Part shown: in pieces, positions 29,901 through 31,870 of the stretch | Numbering within the stretch: position 1 is the first letter of the stretch | How the letters are laid out: each line of letters opens with the position of its first letter | From: a virus | Virus record (IMG/VR): IMGVR_UViG_3300034374_000763 | Span: 1-31,870 of that record | DNA: 31,870 nt | Direction: 5' to 3' (one strand) | Made by a program: the position numbers and the translations under genes | Notes under the pieces: generated by a model | What the model saw: only the letters and a program-made list of their open reading frames with translations | Database searches by the model: none | What the model was told of the DNA's origin: nothing

Positions 29901-30092
29901 TATGTCATAGTTGTAGTAATGCTTAAATATTTTATTATTGCGCTTAGAAGCAGGAAGGTTAAAAGTCTTAGAAAAGTCTGTAAATACTTTAGAAATATCT
30001 TTAACATTTTGAATAGTTTGTGTGATTGTTACTGACTCGTCTTTAAATAAGTCTACTCTTTCTCCTTCTATGTACAACTGCACTACTTGCAT
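26988..30092 (-). CDS. Large tail protein with Pro-Thr linkers and Cys modules
   Basis: 1034 residues. The N-terminal part (about 1-670) looks like a tail-tip or baseplate-type protein (MQVVQLYIEGERVDLFKDES, KVFTDFSKTFNLPASKRNNK). At about 682-733 it has a nearly pure Pro-Thr/Val stretch (PTPTPTPT...), followed by Cys-bearing beta modules (CDCNDAQFSLYN; VRECGTTSPTYGFTV; WYQMTDCSDSSTIYS), with two shorter PT linkers near 872-886 and 955-970. Such linkers join exposed domains in surface proteins. Likely a receptor-contacting tail-tip protein. The PT stretches are candidate sites for hydroxylation and O-glycosylation by the next three genes. Confidence 0.75.
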   Translation of the reverse strand: MQVVQLYIEGERVDLFKDESVTITQTIQNVKDISKVFTDFSKTFNLPASKRNNKIFKHYYNYDIDGGYDARKKKTARLELNNKAFRKGKIKLDGVVLKNNKPHTYKVTFYGNTVDLKDLLGEDTLSSLDWLDNFSHEYNATEVLDALQNGIDITFDVDSVSTTFTDALVAPLISHTTRLYYDSATTGDGNLNPATGNGVLFDQLKYAIPVHIIVKAIERSYGINFSDDFFVNTNDVYQKLYMWLHRKKGSAFDEDALVTTLIEGFPADTVPPAVTGIYGNGSNFYVYGLTSSTQMAYTFTATQTTSNNYSIIIKKDGQIYRQENVTTTGAYNFTGYLTNSSTGYQIFIYAAGSTNFSGFSLAVSNGFTGESKTYSQTSGLLVSTSQNFIITEQIPKMKVIDFLTGLFKMFNLTAYYDDDTIVVKTLDSYYASSTTTRDITKYVAVGDSNVDLALPFKEVDFGYEGLGTKLALQHQQANNVEWGTVEYQGDDNYDAGGGVYSVKAPFEHLKYERLIDGSGGSLKTAQVGWFVDDNNDPYFGKPLLFYPISIIGDNIRFKNNNLGSFNDISTYFIPSNSATVNSATDDSNINFNLEVNEYTLDTSFVGTLFEDYYKTYIEEIFNTKLRLTKVKAYLPINFLLNYTLADKVQILDRIYKINSIESNLETGESNLELLNIVSSIVVPTPTPTPTPTPTPIPTPVPTPTPVPTPTPTPTPVPTAPTPTPIPTPPTPICDCNDAQFSLYNGVVGATITSSDYTVASGFTVNSISPSTYQSGTNTYTANITVGGSCSNSGNVIQCTDTALGDILYYKLDACSPATGQCYTSITPVLTSQRYIDATTSEYYVYDNTAGVIGNQGNPCGGSIQIVSGQSGCPAPTPVPVPTPPATQNIQVRECGTTSPTYGFTVNTTGLTTGQALTTSTSPYTGVNWEIIDDAFTGTIDASVTISTVLPGGCPAPTPTPTPTPTPTPVSVWYQMTDCSDSSTIYSQQYTQGDFAINERVTMIGGITAVITAELLSDPGGFLYAITSTGQTGCP
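27900..28050 (-). repeat. Low-complexity (Pro-Thr)n coding tract
   Basis: The coding strand is built from CCTACACCTACA-type units, encoding about 50 residues of Pro, Thr, Val and Ile with no other type but single Ala. Shorter copies occur at about 27188-27232 and 27450-27475. The repeats are imperfect at DNA level. Confidence 0.9.
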
Positions 30093-31007
30093 CTATCTTA
30101 GGTCGTTTATAACGTTAAAAGCATATTCTATATTGATAGTATAATTTACTAGCCTATCATTTACGCTTGTCTTATAAGTTAGCTGTGTTGTGGTTATGTC
30201 TACAGGAATAACATCAGTTCCTATTGTTGCCCATACTTGTTCGGATAATAGCATCTCTTCAAATGCTGGATTCATAGCATCTGACACAAATCCTGTATTC
30301 AAGCTAAGACTAGTAGTGCCTTGTGTATTTAGCACTCTTTTAGAATGTGTATTGATGTCATAAGTTCCTGTGCTGCTTACTAACGAGCGCTTGTAGCTTT
30401 CTTTTGTTACATTTACGCTTTCAACAGACTTCTTAAAAAAGTACATATCCTGTAAAGCACCAAACTTGTTTACAAAAGTCATCTTGATTGGTGTGTACTT
30501 AGGCTCACATACTCTTACTATAGTTACTGTTTCTCCTCCTGTTGAAGCTGATATTGCTGTGCTTCCAAATGCATCATAGTTAATTGCTCCTGCGCTTTCT
30601 TCTGCAATTCTACCAGCAGTATTCTCTGGCATATAAATAATAGTGTTGCTTTGAAGCAAAGAACCTGAAGTTATTGTAGGGCTTGCTCCATCCATAAATT
30701 CTCCATAGCCATCAAAGCCTTTGTGTGAAATAGGATAAGGAATACCTACTTGCACATCACTAGAATCATAAAATGTTATATTTCCTGTAATATCTAAAAC
30801 TTGAGAAGTATATGTGCCACTAAAAGTTATATCTAAGTAATCTCTTGCTAATTCACTAATTTCGAACAAAACTCCTTCATCCGCATCTACGTCTTTTGAT
30901 AGAGTGTATCTCAAAGTGCCATCAATAGATAACTCTAAAATAGCATAGCTTGAGCCTGCTTCGGATTCGTATTCAAAGTGAGGGGAGCGTAGTAGTATAT
31001 TTGCCAT
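30093..31007 (-). CDS. Tail protein, 304 aa
   Basis: Beta-rich protein starting MANILLRSPHFEYESEAGSS, with VRVCEPKYTPIKMTFVNKFG and ALQDMYFFKKSVESVNV (about 163-200) and a C-terminal TINIEYAFNVINDLR. I associate this family with tail structural proteins in Flavobacteriia phages, between the HK97-gp10-like gene and the large tail protein. Start and stop abut neighbours (1-nt overlap upstream, adjacent downstream). Possibly a distal tail or tail-tip base protein. Confidence 0.65.
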   Translation of the reverse strand: MANILLRSPHFEYESEAGSSYAILELSIDGTLRYTLSKDVDADEGVLFEISELARDYLDITFSGTYTSQVLDITGNITFYDSSDVQVGIPYPISHKGFDGYGEFMDGASPTITSGSLLQSNTIIYMPENTAGRIAEESAGAINYDAFGSTAISASTGGETVTIVRVCEPKYTPIKMTFVNKFGALQDMYFFKKSVESVNVTKESYKRSLVSSTGTYDINTHSKRVLNTQGTTSLSLNTGFVSDAMNPAFEEMLLSEQVWATIGTDVIPVDITTTQLTYKTSVNDRLVNYTINIEYAFNVINDLR

Positions 31008-31510
31008 TATGTTGTAAAATCTAATAAGTCGTCTAAATCTAAATTGAACCTGTCTATAAGGTCTACTGGTAATCTTTCAAAGGCTTTTTCAAAAGGCTTA
31101 GTAAAAAACAAAGAAGGCTTAATACCTTTTTCTTTAATAGACCTTGCTAAAACAAATCCTATGCTTTTGTAGTTTCCTTTCTTGTATCTTCCTTTTTCAT
31201 CTCTTAGCCTAATATTTCTAGCCTTTGCCCAGTTAGCTAAAGCCTTTGTAGGTGGCTGCTTGTTTGAGTAGCTAAATATTGTATTGTATTTTTTTTTAGT
31301 ACCTGAAACACCTTGGTCTACATAAGCACCATAAGGAAGCATATAAAACTCCAAAGAAAAACTATTAGCATCAACATTTAAGTCATATCCTAAAGAGCCA
31401 TACAAATCACTAGATACATTTTTATTTTGCTTAGATAAATTAGTTCTAGCTTGCTGAATAACATACTTAGCAAACCTATTCAACTCCTCTTTGGTGTTTC
31501 TTAATTGCAT
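31007..31510 (-). CDS. HK97-gp10-like tail completion protein
   Basis: 167 residues. AKYVIQQARTNLSKQNKNVS then LEFYMLPYGAYVDQGVSGTK (54-73) with a YGAYVDQG core that resembles HK97-gp10-like/neck proteins (YAxxxExG-type), and NYKSIGFVLARSIKEKGIKP with PFEKAFERLP at the end. These proteins join heads and tails. Overlaps both neighbours by 1 nt. Confidence 0.75.
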   Translation of the reverse strand: MQLRNTKEELNRFAKYVIQQARTNLSKQNKNVSSDLYGSLGYDLNVDANSFSLEFYMLPYGAYVDQGVSGTKKKYNTIFSYSNKQPPTKALANWAKARNIRLRDEKGRYKKGNYKSIGFVLARSIKEKGIKPSLFFTKPFEKAFERLPVDLIDRFNLDLDDLLDFTT

Positions 31511-31870
31511 TAGCAGACAGATTGGTCGTTATTAATCATTATATCAAATGTTGCTGCCCATCCTGCAAGCAAGTTCTCAAATCTATCTGTAAAAGGCTCA
31601 AAGGATACATCCCCTATAATTTGATAACCTTCTCTATATAAGCTACCTATTCTTATTTTTTGTAGTAGTTTGTTTAGAACCTTGAATTGAGCATTAAGAA
31701 CATCTTGCTCGTTTGTGTTCCCTCTAAACCAATTTGTTGTTGCGTTCTTTTCTACATTGACTATATCCATAGCTAAGATGCTAAGATTGAATGTAAGAGT
31801 TTGTTCGCTTGAAGTAATTGAGTTAACTATTAAATGCCCCAGAGGAAATATAGTTTGCTTATTTAAATCA
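31510..31870 (-). CDS. Tail-completion-like protein, main part (gene split by the window ends)
   Basis: C-terminal part of the 156-residue gene that begins at 240 and runs through the join. The frame stays open to the window end. Residues include NLSILAMDIVNVEKNATTNW and GYQIIGDVSFEPFTDRFENL, ending NNDQSVC. Size and place next to the HK97-gp10-like gene fit a tail terminator or neck protein. The base difference between the two repeat copies falls on an Asn codon (AAT/AAC), so is silent. Confidence 0.8.
   Translation of the reverse strand, partial: DLNKQTIFPLGHLIVNSITSSEQTLTFNLSILAMDIVNVEKNATTNWFRGNTNEQDVLNAQFKVLNKLLQKIRIGSLYREGYQIIGDVSFEPFTDRFENLLAGWAATFDIMINNDQSVC
31741..31870. repeat. Right copy of 130-bp terminal direct repeat
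   Basis: Same sequence as 1-130 except g instead of a at 31744. See the left copy. Confidence 0.95.

Overview
The window is a complete, circular or circularly permuted tailed-phage genome of about 31,740 bp. Its last 130 bases repeat its first 130 with one silent mismatch, and one gene is split across the join. Every convincing gene lies on the minus strand, so genes are read from high to low coordinates and continue across the join. Protein families (long-tail tape measure, HK97-gp10-like protein, tail-tube-like protein, XkdF-like protease), A/T-rich leaders without Shine-Dalgarno sequences, and two TTTG/TAnnTTTG promoters point to a siphovirus-like phage of a marine Bacteroidetes (Flavobacteriia-type) host. 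This host assignment is inferred from recalled family resemblance and promoter type, not from a database search.

Layout in transcription order. (1) Early/middle block, 9684 down to 1066: NinG-like HNH protein, two ssDNA-binding-like proteins, RecA-fold helicase, a small sigma-70-like factor, three PD-(D/E)XK-like nucleases, a DnaA domain-IV-like protein, an orphan DNA methyltransferase, both terminase subunits and a small membrane protein. It ends at a strong terminator (1010-1041). (2) Tail block, 973 down through the join to 23106: a tail-assembly-chaperone-like gene with a probable -1 frameshift on a T9 run, tail completion proteins, a large Pro-Thr-rich tail protein, a prolyl-hydroxylase-like 2OG-Fe(II) oxygenase, two glycosyltransferase-like proteins and the tape measure. 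(3) Protease and accessory head proteins, 23070-20744. (4) Scaffold-like protein, major capsid protein and tail-tube-like protein, 20701-18535. (5) Portal, adaptor, S74-type fibre and lysis genes, 18444-9942.

Two ideas stand out. First, each of the four late blocks (2-5) begins with the same bipartite motif, (A)TGCAAA-N15-CGTTATATA-N3-ATG (TTTAAA in one copy), abutting the start codon. The early region has host-type promoters instead, and the phage encodes its own sigma-like factor. This suggests a dedicated late sigma regulon, possibly making leaderless mRNAs. Second, the Pro-Thr-repeat tail protein is followed with 1-nt spacing or overlaps by a prolyl-hydroxylase-like enzyme and two glycosyltransferase-like enzymes. 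This suggests a phage pathway that hydroxylates and glycosylates its own tail protein. Both are inferences from sequence and layout.

A 257-base non-coding gap between the lysis genes and the early genes (9685-9941) holds a cluster of palindromic and direct repeats that may be an operator or replication origin. No tRNA, rRNA, CRISPR array, integrase or transposase was seen.
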